Of a DNA stretch of 64,000 bases, positions 1 to 8,158 are shown piece after piece. The stretch spans positions 6,832,612 through 6,896,611 of the forward strand of contig NZ_CP027706.1 in the NCBI RefSeq assembly GCF_003850565.1. Direction: 5' to 3'. This DNA comes from Pseudomonas sessilinigenes (GTDB lineage: Bacteria > Pseudomonadota > Gammaproteobacteria > Pseudomonadales > Pseudomonadaceae). Position 1 is the stretch's first letter. Each line of letters begins with the position of its first letter. The notes beneath the pieces are model-generated. The model was not told the DNA's origin. It did not search any database and saw only the letters and a list, made by a program, of their open reading frames with translations. The translations under genes were made by a program, and so were the position numbers.

Positions 1-324
1 GGCAGCCGCCCAGGCGATAACGTCTGGCAGATCACCCCAGTGTGGTCCTACACCATTCCCGTGGGCGGTTCGGACATCCTGATCGACGGCTACATGGACT
101 GGGTCGTGGACAATGACCGCAACGCCAAGGGCACCTACCACGCCAACCTGCACTTCAACCCACAGGTCAAGTACGACCTGGGCAAGGCCATGAACTGGGG
201 CGCCAAGCAGCTGTACGTCGGTTTCGAGTACGACTACTGGAAGAACAAGTACGGCATCCAGGATTCCCGTGGCTTCGAAACCAACCAGGACACCGCCAGC
301 CTGCTGATCAAGTACCACTTCTGA
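1..324 (+). CDS. Tsx/OmpK-like nucleoside-specific outer-membrane channel, C-terminal part
   Basis: The 5' end lies outside the window; 107 residues remain in an open frame from base 1. The visible part alternates short hydrophobic and polar strands rich in Trp and Tyr, as in a beta-barrel. It ends in His-Phe, the terminal aromatic signature of Pseudomonas outer-membrane proteins that the Bam machinery recognises. The overall pattern matches the C-terminal strands of the Tsx/OmpK family, which forms channels for nucleosides and similar small solutes. The exact substrate cannot be read from this fragment. A GC-rich hairpin follows the stop, and the next gene has its own ribosome binding site. 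Confidence 0.7.
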   Translation, partial: GSRPGDNVWQITPVWSYTIPVGGSDILIDGYMDWVVDNDRNAKGTYHANLHFNPQVKYDLGKAMNWGAKQLYVGFEYDYWKNKYGIQDSRGFETNQDTASLLIKYHF

Positions 325-339
325 TCAGAGCTTGCGGAC

Positions 340-365
340 GCTGCCTCCACCCGGTTGGAGGCAGC
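340..365 (+). terminator. GC-rich hairpin after the Tsx-like gene
   Basis: Perfect 10-base arms at 340-349 and 356-365 enclose a 6-base loop, 16 bases after the porin stop codon. No T-run follows, so it may act as a transcript-stabilising hairpin or a weak terminator rather than a classic intrinsic terminator. Confidence 0.4.
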
Positions 366-471
366 GCACAATACATCTACAAATTCGATAAAACCTTCGC
401 ACATTTCGCAACCATCGATCGATGAAGCAGGCATAACATGCCGCCATTCCCACATTGATCAGGAGTTGCCC

Positions 472-1326
472 ATGACCCAGCTGCGCAAGGTACTCAGCAT
501 CCATAGCGGCCAGCCCGCCTCTGACGGTGCCGGGGTGAAACTGACCCGGGTCTTCGGTGGCCAGGGTGTCGAACGCTTCGATCCGTTCCTGATGCTCGAC
601 GAATTCGGTTCACAGAACCCGGACGACTACATCGCCGGATTTCCACCTCATCCACATCGTGGTTTCGAGACCGTGACCTACATGCTCGAAGGGCGCATGC
701 GCCACGAGGACCACCTGGGTAATGTCGGCCTGTTGCACAGTGGCGGCGTGCAGTGGATGACCGCAGCCAAAGGCATTATCCACAGTGAGATGCCAGAGCA
801 GGAAGAAGGCGTGATGCGCGGCTTCCAGCTGTGGCTGAACCTGCCGGGCCGGCACAAGCTCGACCCCGCCGCCTACCGGGACATCCAGCCCCAGGACATC
901 CCCCGGCTGACCACCACCGGAGGAGTCGAGGTGGTCGTGATTGCCGGACGCTTCGACGATGGCCAACACCAGCAGGCAGGAGCCGTGGAGCGCCCCCATA
1001 CCGAGCCACAGTACTTCGACCTGCGATTGCCCGCCGGCGCCTCAGTCAGTCCACGCCTGCCAGCAGGGCATCGGGCGTTGCTGTACGTCTACGAAGGCGC
1101 GCTCGAGCTTCCCGGCCATCCACAGAGCGTGGCCAGCGGCAAGCTGGTGCGCCTGTCCGATGACGGTGAGTTGCAATTAAGCAGCTTGCACGGTGCCCGA
1201 GTGCTTCTGATCGCCGGCAAGCCCTTGGCTGAACCTGTGGTGCAGTACGGACCTTTCGTGATGAATACCCGGGAGGAAATCGAGCAGGCCCTGCGAGACT
1301 TTCGCGACGATCGCCTGACGGACTGA
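472..1326 (+). CDS. Pirin family protein
   Basis: 284-residue bicupin of the pirin family. The N-terminal cupin keeps the metal-binding set seen in pirins: His60 and His62 in a Pro-His-Pro-His-Arg-Gly stretch, His104 and Glu106. Bacterial pirins have been reported as quercetin dioxygenases or as partners of metabolic enzymes; which applies here cannot be read from the sequence. The ATG at 472 is preferred over an in-frame upstream start at 355 because AGGAG lies 6 bases before it and the upstream extension does not look like pirin. It is convergent with the patatin gene, only 16 bases away. Confidence 0.9.
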   Translation: MTQLRKVLSIHSGQPASDGAGVKLTRVFGGQGVERFDPFLMLDEFGSQNPDDYIAGFPPHPHRGFETVTYMLEGRMRHEDHLGNVGLLHSGGVQWMTAAKGIIHSEMPEQEEGVMRGFQLWLNLPGRHKLDPAAYRDIQPQDIPRLTTTGGVEVVVIAGRFDDGQHQQAGAVERPHTEPQYFDLRLPAGASVSPRLPAGHRALLYVYEGALELPGHPQSVASGKLVRLSDDGELQLSSLHGARVLLIAGKPLAEPVVQYGPFVMNTREEIEQALRDFRDDRLTD

Positions 1327-1342
1327 AGCCCAGGGCCAGGGC

Positions 1343-2518
1343 TCAGGCCGGCGCCAGGGTCTTGCGCAAGCCGAGGAATCGCGCCAGTTCCTGGGCCTTG
1401 GCCAGTGCGTCGCTGCGCCCCAGCTCGATCAGTTCGCTGCAATAGGCCGCCTCGAACAGCAGGTAGCTCAACACCCCAGCACCACTGGTTCGAGTCGCCC
1501 CCGGCCCCCGCAGGAACAAGCGAAGGGCTGCCGGCAACTCCTGCCGGTGGCGCGCGGCGATCTCATCGATCGGCTGGCTTGGGGCAATCACCAGTACCTC
1601 GACCGGGGCAATGCCCAGGCCGTGCTCGGTGGCACCGCCTGGCACCAGGCGGGTGAAATGATTGAGGCGCTCCAGCAGTTCGATATCGCTCTCCAGGCTG
1701 TCGATGAAGGTACTGTTGAGCATGTGGCCACCAATCTGCGCCAACGTCGGCTCCTGCCCGGTGTAGCTGCGTGGCGTGGCGTTCTCCGGATCGTTGCCCC
1801 GCGGGTTGCCACTGACCCCCACCACCAGCACCCGACTGGCTCCCAGGTGCAACGCCGGGCTGATGGGTGCCGACTGGCGTACCGCACCATCGCCGAAGTA
1901 CTCCTGGTCGAGCTTCACTGGGGCGAACAACAGTGGGATCGCCGAACTCGCCAGCAGGTGGTCCACGGTCAAGCGGGTCGGCAACCCGATCCGCCGATGT
2001 CGCAACCAAGGGTCGATCACCCCTCCCCCTTGATAGAAGGTCACGGCCTGGCCGGACTCGTAACCGAAGGCGGTGACCGCCACTGCATGCAACTGCCCCT
2101 GGGAAATGGCATCGCCGATCCCCGAAAGGTGCATGTGCTGGTTGAGTAAATCCCGCAGGGGCGAACTGTTGATCAGCGCCACCGGCACCTGGGCGCCCAA
2201 TCCCAACAGGCTGTGGCCGACGAACCGGCTGGCCTGGCGAATCACCCCCGGCCAGTCGCTGCGCATCACCTGGTCACTGCGAAAGCTGCGCCAGAACTCT
2301 GTGAGGCGCTTGATCGCCGCCGAGAAATCAGTGGCGCCACTGGCCAGGCTGACGGCGTTGATGGCCCCGGCGGAGGTGCCAACGATCACTGGAAAGGGGT
2401 TGCGTGCCCCCGGCCCAAGCAGTTCGGCAATCGCCGACAAGACCCCGACCTGATAAGCCGCCCGGGCTCCACCGCCGGAAAGAATCAAACCGGTGACAGG
2501 TTCTGCCGCACTCATCAA
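1343..2518 (-). CDS. Patatin-like phospholipase family protein
   Basis: 391-residue member of the patatin/RssA-like serine lipid hydrolases. The N-terminus holds the glycine-rich oxyanion loop (residues 15-18), then the nucleophile motif Gly-Thr-Ser-Ala-Gly at 47-51 with Ser49, and the catalytic-dyad Asp210 in Asp-Gly-Ala. All elements of a functional Ser-Asp dyad are therefore present. There is no signal peptide, so it should act in the cytoplasm or on the inner face of the membrane, hydrolysing phospholipids or acyl esters; the substrate is not known. A lipid A acyltransferase gene follows upstream on the same strand, 48 bases away. Confidence 0.88.
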   Translation of the reverse strand: MMSAAEPVTGLILSGGGARAAYQVGVLSAIAELLGPGARNPFPVIVGTSAGAINAVSLASGATDFSAAIKRLTEFWRSFRSDQVMRSDWPGVIRQASRFVGHSLLGLGAQVPVALINSSPLRDLLNQHMHLSGIGDAISQGQLHAVAVTAFGYESGQAVTFYQGGGVIDPWLRHRRIGLPTRLTVDHLLASSAIPLLFAPVKLDQEYFGDGAVRQSAPISPALHLGASRVLVVGVSGNPRGNDPENATPRSYTGQEPTLAQIGGHMLNSTFIDSLESDIELLERLNHFTRLVPGGATEHGLGIAPVEVLVIAPSQPIDEIAARHRQELPAALRLFLRGPGATRTSGAGVLSYLLFEAAYCSELIELGRSDALAKAQELARFLGLRKTLAPA

Positions 2519-2566
2519 CTCATTCCCTCCATGGCGCCCGGGGGCCGTTCTGTCATTGCCTGGGGA

Positions 2567-3499
2567 TCACCCGCGCTTCTTGTAGAGGCGCGGCTCACCC
2601 GGCGGCCGGCTCTTGAAGCGTCGATGTGCCCAGAGATATTGCTCGGGACAAGCACGCAACGCACCCTCGACCCACTGGTTGATCCGCAGGCAATCCTCTT
2701 CTTCGGTGGCGCCGGGAAAGTCTTCCAGCGGAGCATGAATCACCAGGCGATACCCGCGGCCATCGGCCAGACGCTCCTGGGTGAAAGGCACCACCTGCGC
2801 CTTGCCCAGGCGGGCGAACTTGCTGGTAGCCGTGACCGTGGCAGCCTGAATGCCGAACAGGGGCACGAACAGGCTCTGCTTGGCGCCGTAGTCCTGGTCC
2901 GGCGCATACCAGATCGCACGGCCGGAACGCAGTAGCTTGAGCATGCCGCGCACGTCCTCGCGCTCCACGGCCAGGGAATCGAGATTGTGCCGCTCGCGGC
3001 CGCGGCGCTGAATGAAATCGAATACCGGATTCTTGTGCTGGCGATACATGCCGTCGATGGTGTGCTGCTGGCCCAGCAGCGCAGCACCGATTTCCAGGGT
3101 GGTGAAATGCAGGGCCATCAGGATCACCCCCTGCCCCTCTCGCTGGGCCTGCTTGAGGTACTCCAGCCCCTCGACGTGGGCCAAGCGTGCCAGGCGCGGC
3201 TTGGACCACCACCAGCTCATGGCCATTTCGAAGAATGCGATCCCGGTCGAGGCGAAGTTCTCCTTGAGCAAGCGCTTGCGCTCTGCCACGGACTTTTCCG
3301 GGAAGCACAATTCCAGATTGCGCCAGGCAATACGCCGACGCTCGCCCGCTACCCGATACATCAGCGCCCCCAGGGCACGACCGATTTGCAGCAGGACGGG
3401 ATAGGGCAGTTGGACGACCAGCCATAACAAGCCAAGCCCCAGCCACAGCGGCCAGAAACGTGGAGACAAGAATGCAGCTTGAAAACGCGGGCGATCCAT
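2567..3499 (-). CDS. lpxL: Lipid A biosynthesis lauroyl acyltransferase (LpxL/HtrB family)
   Basis: 310 residues when started at the ATG at 3499; the longer open frame upstream has no homology character. One hydrophobic N-terminal segment (about residues 17-38) anchors it to the inner membrane. The LpxL/HtrB catalytic signature His-X4-Glu is present as His131 to Glu136. The family transfers a secondary acyl chain from acyl-ACP to Kdo2-lipid IVA or an early lipid A precursor during LPS assembly. Pseudomonas usually has two HtrB paralogues with different acyl positions; this is the one divergent from minC, as in P. aeruginosa. I cannot assign the acylated position from sequence. Confidence 0.9.
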   Translation of the reverse strand: MDRPRFQAAFLSPRFWPLWLGLGLLWLVVQLPYPVLLQIGRALGALMYRVAGERRRIAWRNLELCFPEKSVAERKRLLKENFASTGIAFFEMAMSWWWSKPRLARLAHVEGLEYLKQAQREGQGVILMALHFTTLEIGAALLGQQHTIDGMYRQHKNPVFDFIQRRGRERHNLDSLAVEREDVRGMLKLLRSGRAIWYAPDQDYGAKQSLFVPLFGIQAATVTATSKFARLGKAQVVPFTQERLADGRGYRLVIHAPLEDFPGATEEEDCLRINQWVEGALRACPEQYLWAHRRFKSRPPGEPRLYKKRG

Positions 3500-3620
3500 T
3501 AAAGATTCCGGACAGACAACAGGGTCGCGCATTCTACAACGGTTCGACCTGGCTTGCGGGCCGAGGGCGTTCTCGTTATAAGTCTCGGCACTTTTAGTGA
3601 CAAGCCGCCTTCTGCAGACC

Positions 3621-4358
3621 ATGAGCCAAACCGAATCGCTAGACCAAGACCCCGTCTTCCAGTTGAAAGGCAGCATGCTCGCCATCACCGTACTGGAACT
3701 GGCCCGCAACGACCTTGAGGGCCTGGATCGGCAACTGGCCGCGAAGGTCGCCCAGGCACCGAACTTCTTCAGCAACGCCCCCCTGGTCCTGGCCCTGGAC
3801 AAACTGCCCGCCACCGAAGGCTCGGTGGACCTGCCCGCACTGATGCGCGTGTGCCGCCAACATGGCCTGCGTACCCTGGCCATTCGCGCCAGCCGAATAG
3901 AGGACATTGCCGCGGCGATTGCCGTCGACCTGCCGGTTCTGCCACCGTCCGGAGCCAGGGAACGACCGCTGGACCCACCTGAAAGCGAAGTCCGCAAGGT
4001 TCCGGAAAAGCCCCCCGAGCCTACCGTCAAGCCAACCCGCATCATCACTTCGCCAGTACGCGGTGGGCAGCAGATCTATGCCCAGGGCGGCGACCTGGTG
4101 GTGGTGTCCTCGGTCAGCCCCGGCGCGGAACTTCTCGCCGACGGCAATATCCATGTATACGGCCCAATGCGTGGCCGGGCGCTGGCTGGCGTCAAGGGTG
4201 ACACCAAGGCGCGGATTTTTTGTCAGCAGTTGAGCGCCGAACTGATCTCCATCGCCGGCCAGTACAAGGTCTCCGAAGACCTGCGACGCGACCCTTTGTG
4301 GGGCTCGGGAGTCCAGGTCAGCCTGTCGGGAGACGTGTTGAACATCACTCGTCTTTAA
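3621..4358 (+). CDS. minC: Septum site-determining protein MinC
   Basis: 245-residue inhibitor of FtsZ polymerisation. The N-terminal domain (about 10-105) opposes Z-ring assembly; a Pro/Glu-rich linker (about 115-145) leads to the C-terminal right-handed beta-helix domain (about 150-240) that dimerises and binds MinD. ATG at 3621 is chosen; a GTG at 3597 would add eight residues absent from typical MinC. It is divergent from the lipid A acyltransferase gene. minD follows 200 bases later, a wider gap than in many Pseudomonas operons, so an internal promoter is possible. Confidence 0.95.
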   Translation: MSQTESLDQDPVFQLKGSMLAITVLELARNDLEGLDRQLAAKVAQAPNFFSNAPLVLALDKLPATEGSVDLPALMRVCRQHGLRTLAIRASRIEDIAAAIAVDLPVLPPSGARERPLDPPESEVRKVPEKPPEPTVKPTRIITSPVRGGQQIYAQGGDLVVVSSVSPGAELLADGNIHVYGPMRGRALAGVKGDTKARIFCQQLSAELISIAGQYKVSEDLRRDPLWGSGVQVSLSGDVLNITRL

Positions 4359-4558
4359 CGGATACTGCCGCATTTTCCAAACATCTCTAAAACGTAGCGA
4401 AAACGGCTCAAACGAAGTGGGAAATTGGCGACCCGCAGCGTCTACCGACGGTAGATCCTGCCACTGGCCGAGCTCCAGCCACGGCTGTCCGACTGCAGTA
4501 GTTTTCAAGAGATGTTTTTCAGGGACCCAAAGTCCTTTTTCCTTAGGGGTGAAACACC

Positions 4559-5371
4559 TTGGCCAAGATTCTCGTTGTTACATCCGGCAAGGGTGGTGTG
4601 GGTAAAACCACCACCAGCGCCGCTATCGGTACCGGCCTCGCTCTGCGTGGCCACAAGACTGTCATCGTCGACTTCGACGTCGGCCTGCGTAACCTCGACC
4701 TGATCATGGGCTGCGAGCGTCGCGTGGTGTATGACTTCGTCAACGTGGTGAATGGCGAGGCCAACCTGCAGCAGGCGCTGATCAAAGACAAGCGCCTGGA
4801 AAACCTCTATGTACTGGCCGCCAGCCAGACCCGCGACAAAGACGCGCTGACCCAGGAAGGCGTGGAAAAAGTCCTGATGGAGCTCAAGGAGACCTTCGAT
4901 TTCGTGGTCTGCGACTCTCCGGCCGGCATCGAGAAAGGCGCTCACCTGGCGATGTACTTCGCCGACGAAGCGATTGTCGTGACCAACCCCGAAGTGTCTT
5001 CGGTTCGCGACTCCGACCGCATGCTGGGCCTGCTGGCCAGCAAGTCCCGTCGGGCCGAGAAAGGCGAAGATCCGATCCAGGAACACCTGCTGATCACCCG
5101 CTATCACCCGGAGCGAGTCGAAAAAGGCGAGATGCTTGGCGTCGAAGACGTCAAGGAAATCCTCGCCGTTCGCCTGCTGGGCGTGATCCCGGAGTCCCAG
5201 GCAGTGCTCAAGGCTTCCAACCAGGGTATCCCTGTCATCCTCGACGACCAGAGCGATGCCGGCCAGGCCTACAGCGACACCGTCGATCGCTTGCTGGGCA
5301 AGGAAAAAGAACACCGGTTCCTGAATGTCGAGAAGAAGGGATTCTTCGAGCGCCTGTTTGGAGGTAGATAA
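4559..5371 (+). CDS. minD: Septum site-determining ATPase MinD (TTG start)
   Basis: 270-residue ParA/MinD-type ATPase that recruits MinC to the membrane and oscillates from pole to pole with MinE. The deviant Walker A motif spans residues 9-18, with signature Lys11 and Lys16. The C-terminal end is the basic amphipathic membrane-targeting helix (about 258-269). The only fitting start is TTG at 4559, placed 6 bases after AGGGGTGA; the next residues are the conserved Ala-Lys-Ile-Leu-Val-Val. The stop codon overlaps the minE start by one base (TAATG), implying translational coupling. Confidence 0.96.
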   Translation: MAKILVVTSGKGGVGKTTTSAAIGTGLALRGHKTVIVDFDVGLRNLDLIMGCERRVVYDFVNVVNGEANLQQALIKDKRLENLYVLAASQTRDKDALTQEGVEKVLMELKETFDFVVCDSPAGIEKGAHLAMYFADEAIVVTNPEVSSVRDSDRMLGLLASKSRRAEKGEDPIQEHLLITRYHPERVEKGEMLGVEDVKEILAVRLLGVIPESQAVLKASNQGIPVILDDQSDAGQAYSDTVDRLLGKEKEHRFLNVEKKGFFERLFGGR

Positions 5372-5625
5372 TGAATCTTTTTGACTTCTTTCGTGCCAGC
5401 AAAAAGGTCACTACCGCGTCGGTAGCGAAAGAGCGTCTACAGATCATCGTGGCGCACGAACGCGGCCAGCGCAGCACCCCGGATTACTTGCCTGCCCTGC
5501 AGAAGGAACTGGTGGAAGTGATCCGCAAGTACGTCAATATCGGGTCCGACGACGTGCATGTCGCCCTGGAAAACCAGGGCAGTTGCTCGATCCTGGAACT
5601 CAATATCACCCTGCCTGATCGCTGA
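5371..5625 (+). CDS. minE: Cell division topological specificity factor MinE
   Basis: 84 residues, the usual MinE length. An N-terminal membrane-binding segment (Met-Asn-Leu-Phe-Asp-Phe-Phe) is followed by the anti-MinCD helix region (about 12-31), which stimulates MinD ATPase, and a C-terminal dimerisation and topological specificity domain. Its ATG uses the last A of the minD stop, with GGAGG just upstream inside minD, so MinD and MinE should be made in a coupled ratio. It forms the third gene of the minCDE unit. Confidence 0.96.
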   Translation: MNLFDFFRASKKVTTASVAKERLQIIVAHERGQRSTPDYLPALQKELVEVIRKYVNIGSDDVHVALENQGSCSILELNITLPDR

Positions 5626-5715
5626 TCGACCAGGCTGGAGCCACGGCGGCTCGCGGGCCTCATGCATACATGGGGCTGGCGTGCCGCCGTTGGCGTTTGT
5701 TACGAGACTGTTTTA

Positions 5716-6351
5716 ATGCCGCTGTCCAACATCCACATCCTGCATCAGGATGCCGCCCTCCTGGTGGTCAACAAACCGACCCTGCTGCTTTCGGTTCCCG
5801 GTCGCGCCGACGACAACAAGGATTGCCTGATCACCCGCTTGCAGGAGAACGGTTATCCCGAGGCCCGCATCGTCCATCGACTGGACTGGGAAACTTCAGG
5901 GATCATCCTGCTGGCTCGCGATCCGGATACCCATCGCGAGCTGTCCCGGCAGTTCCATGACCGCGAGACCGAAAAGGCCTATACCGCCCTGTGCTGGGGT
6001 CAGCCGGAACTGGACAGCGGCAGCATCGACCTGCCCCTGCGCTATGACCCACCGACCAAACCGCGACACGTGGTGGACCACGAACAGGGCAAGCACGCCC
6101 TGACCTTCTGGCGCGTACTGGAGCGCTGTGGCGACTGGTGCCGGGTCGAGCTGACGCCCATCACCGGCCGCTCCCACCAATTGCGCGTGCATATGCTGTC
6201 GATCGGCCACCCACTGCTGGGCGATGGCCTCTACGCGCATCCACAAGCCCTGGCCGCCTGGCCGCGCCTGTGCCTGCACGCCAGCATGCTCGCTTTCACC
6301 CATCCGCAGACCGGCGAACGCTTGCGCTTCGAATGCGCCGCGCCGTTCTGA
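5716..6351 (+). CDS. rluA: RluA family pseudouridine synthase
   Basis: 211 residues. The RluA/RsuA catalytic motif His-Arg-Leu-Asp lies at 54-57, with Asp57 as the expected catalytic residue. No S4 domain precedes it, which fits RluA itself (dual specificity for 23S rRNA U746 and tRNA U32) rather than RluC or RluD. The start at 5716 is preferred to an upstream frame opening at 5662 because homology begins at Met-Pro-Leu-Ser. It lies 90 bases after minE, the order also found in P. aeruginosa. A hairpin follows the stop. Confidence 0.9.
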   Translation: MPLSNIHILHQDAALLVVNKPTLLLSVPGRADDNKDCLITRLQENGYPEARIVHRLDWETSGIILLARDPDTHRELSRQFHDRETEKAYTALCWGQPELDSGSIDLPLRYDPPTKPRHVVDHEQGKHALTFWRVLERCGDWCRVELTPITGRSHQLRVHMLSIGHPLLGDGLYAHPQALAAWPRLCLHASMLAFTHPQTGERLRFECAAPF

Positions 6352-6360
6352 AGCCTTTGT

Positions 6361-6386
6361 AGCAGGAGACCCCAGCGGCTCCTGCT
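6361..6386. repeat. Intergenic hairpin, possible REP-like element
   Basis: Inverted arms AGCAGGAG (6361-6368) and CTCCTGCT (6379-6386) around a 10-base loop, 9 bases after the rluA stop. No T-run follows. The composition resembles short intergenic palindromes common after genes in the P. fluorescens group; it may protect the upstream mRNA. Confidence 0.4.
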
Positions 6387-6462
6387 GACGCCTCCAAGAG
6401 CCCACGCCGCCACTTTTCCGATCAATACGTTAAACTCGCGCCACTGCTGTCTGGAGCTACTT

Positions 6463-7752
6463 ATGCGCGAAGAGTTGAACCAAGGCCTGATCGACTTCCT
6501 CAAGGCCTCCCCTACCCCTTTCCATGCCACTGCCAGCCTTGTTCAACGCCTGGAAGCAGCGGGCTACCAGCGTCTCGATGAGCGCGAACCGTGGACCACC
6601 GAAGCCAACGGCCGCTACTACGTCACGCGCAACGATTCCTCCATCGTCGCCGTCAAGCTGGGTCGGCACTCCCCTCTGCACGGTGGCATTCGCATGGTCG
6701 GCGCCCATACCGACAGCCCGTGCCTGCGGGTCAAGCCTCAACCCGAGCTGCAACGCCAGGGTTTCTGGCAACTGGGCGTGGAAGTCTATGGCGGGGCGCT
6801 GCTGGCCCCCTGGTTCGATCGCGACCTGTCCCTGGCAGGCCGGGTGACCTTCCGCCGCGACGGCAAGGTGGAAAGCCAGTTGATCGACTTCAAGGCGCCG
6901 ATCGCGATCATTCCCAACCTGGCCATCCACCTCAACCGTGAAGCCAACCAGGGCTGGGCGATCAATCCACAGAACGAGCTGCCCCCGATCCTGGCCCAGT
7001 TCGCCGGTGACGAGCGCGTGGACTTTCGTGCCGTGTTGACCGACCAACTGGCCCGCGAACACGGCCTGAACGCCGACGTGGTGCTGGATTACGAATTGAG
7101 TTTCTACGACACCCAGAGCGCTGCGGTGATCGGCCTGCACGGCGACTTCATCGCCGGCGCGCGCCTGGACAACCTGCTGTCCTGCTACGCCGGGCTGCAA
7201 GCCCTGCTCAATGCCGACAGCGACGAAACCTGCGTGCTGGTGTGCAACGACCATGAAGAGGTCGGCTCCTGCTCGGCCTGTGGCGCCGATGGCCCGATGC
7301 TCGAGCAGACCCTGCGCCGCCTGCTGCCCGAAGGTGACGAGTTCGTGCGTACCATTCAGAAATCGCTGCTGATTTCTGCCGACAACGCCCACGGCGTACA
7401 CCCCAACTACGCCGACAAGCACGACGCCAATCACGGCCCCAAGCTCAATGCCGGCCCAGTGATCAAGGTCAACAGCAACCAACGCTACGCCACCAACAGC
7501 GAGACTGCCGGTTTCTTCCGTCACCTGTGCATGGCCGAAGAGGTGCCGGTGCAGAGCTTCGTGGTCCGTAGCGACATGGGCTGCGGCTCCACCATCGGCC
7601 CGATCACCGCCAGCCACCTGGGGGTACGGACCGTGGACATCGGCCTGCCGACCTTCGCCATGCACTCGATCCGCGAGCTGTGCGGCAGTCATGACCTGGT
7701 CCACCTGGTCAAGGTGCTGAGCGCCTTCTACGCCAGCCAAGAGCTGCCGTAG
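6463..7752 (+). CDS. apeB: M18 family aminopeptidase ApeB
   Basis: 429 residues, the full length of bacterial M18 (aspartyl-type) aminopeptidases. Metal-site elements are visible: His82 and Asp84 in the Gly-Ala-His-Thr-Asp-Ser stretch, the Asp-His-Glu-Glu-Val-Gly-Ser block near residue 262, and the Asp-Asn-Ala-His-Gly block near 305. It is a dizinc cytosolic exopeptidase expected to remove N-terminal residues from peptides. No signal peptide is present. It is monocistronic by spacing, with 111 bases upstream and 149 downstream. Confidence 0.94.
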   Translation: MREELNQGLIDFLKASPTPFHATASLVQRLEAAGYQRLDEREPWTTEANGRYYVTRNDSSIVAVKLGRHSPLHGGIRMVGAHTDSPCLRVKPQPELQRQGFWQLGVEVYGGALLAPWFDRDLSLAGRVTFRRDGKVESQLIDFKAPIAIIPNLAIHLNREANQGWAINPQNELPPILAQFAGDERVDFRAVLTDQLAREHGLNADVVLDYELSFYDTQSAAVIGLHGDFIAGARLDNLLSCYAGLQALLNADSDETCVLVCNDHEEVGSCSACGADGPMLEQTLRRLLPEGDEFVRTIQKSLLISADNAHGVHPNYADKHDANHGPKLNAGPVIKVNSNQRYATNSETAGFFRHLCMAEEVPVQSFVVRSDMGCGSTIGPITASHLGVRTVDIGLPTFAMHSIRELCGSHDLVHLVKVLSAFYASQELP

Positions 7753-7901
7753 GCCGCCAACCGAGCCCGCACGGGGACGTCACCTGTGCCGGCTCGGCCC
7801 CAGGAACCGGTGGCAGAGCGGCCGGTTGCTGATGCACATCACCACGGATCGCGACAAAACGACCTAGACTTATAAGAATTCCTTCTGAGGAGGCCACGGC
7901 C

Positions 7902-8078
7902 ATGATCTCGATGTCTTCATTCCATTCCATGCTCGTGCCGATCCTCGCTGGCATGATCCTGCTGGCCATCGGCTTCAATTTCCGCGACAAGAACCTCGGC
8001 GTGTTCAGCATGTGGACTGGCATGCTGCTGATCCTTGGCACCGTGGTCTACAAGATCCTGGCCAAGCTCGCGGAATAA
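7902..8078 (+). CDS. Small two-helix membrane protein, unknown function
   Basis: 58-residue open frame with a very strong ribosome binding site (GAGGAGG, 7887-7893) 8 bases before the ATG. It has two hydrophobic stretches (about residues 9-25 and 36-52) separated by a charged turn with Arg-Asp-Lys, consistent with a helical hairpin in the inner membrane. Codon use is GC-rich like that of its neighbours. It ends 80 bases before the MscS-family channel on the same strand and could be co-transcribed with it. I do not recognise a named family. A second in-frame ATG at 7911 is possible but worse placed relative to the binding site. Confidence 0.7.
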   Translation: MISMSSFHSMLVPILAGMILLAIGFNFRDKNLGVFSMWTGMLLILGTVVYKILAKLAE

Positions 8079-8158
8079 ATGCGGCACTCGCCCTCGCATT
8101 GAATTTGGCGGCCTCGTACACTCGGTCGATCCTGCATTCCTCCGAGGTTGACCGCCCA

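Noticed and set aside
4359..4558. The 200-base minC-minD gap as a possible insertion
   Set aside because: No inverted terminal repeats or target duplication are visible; only a short palindrome around 4442-4454 and possible promoter sequence.
6457..7740. 427-codon minus frame opposite apeB
   Set aside because: A shadow frame of a well-supported aminopeptidase; its composition is Val/Gly/His/Gln-rich and not protein-like.
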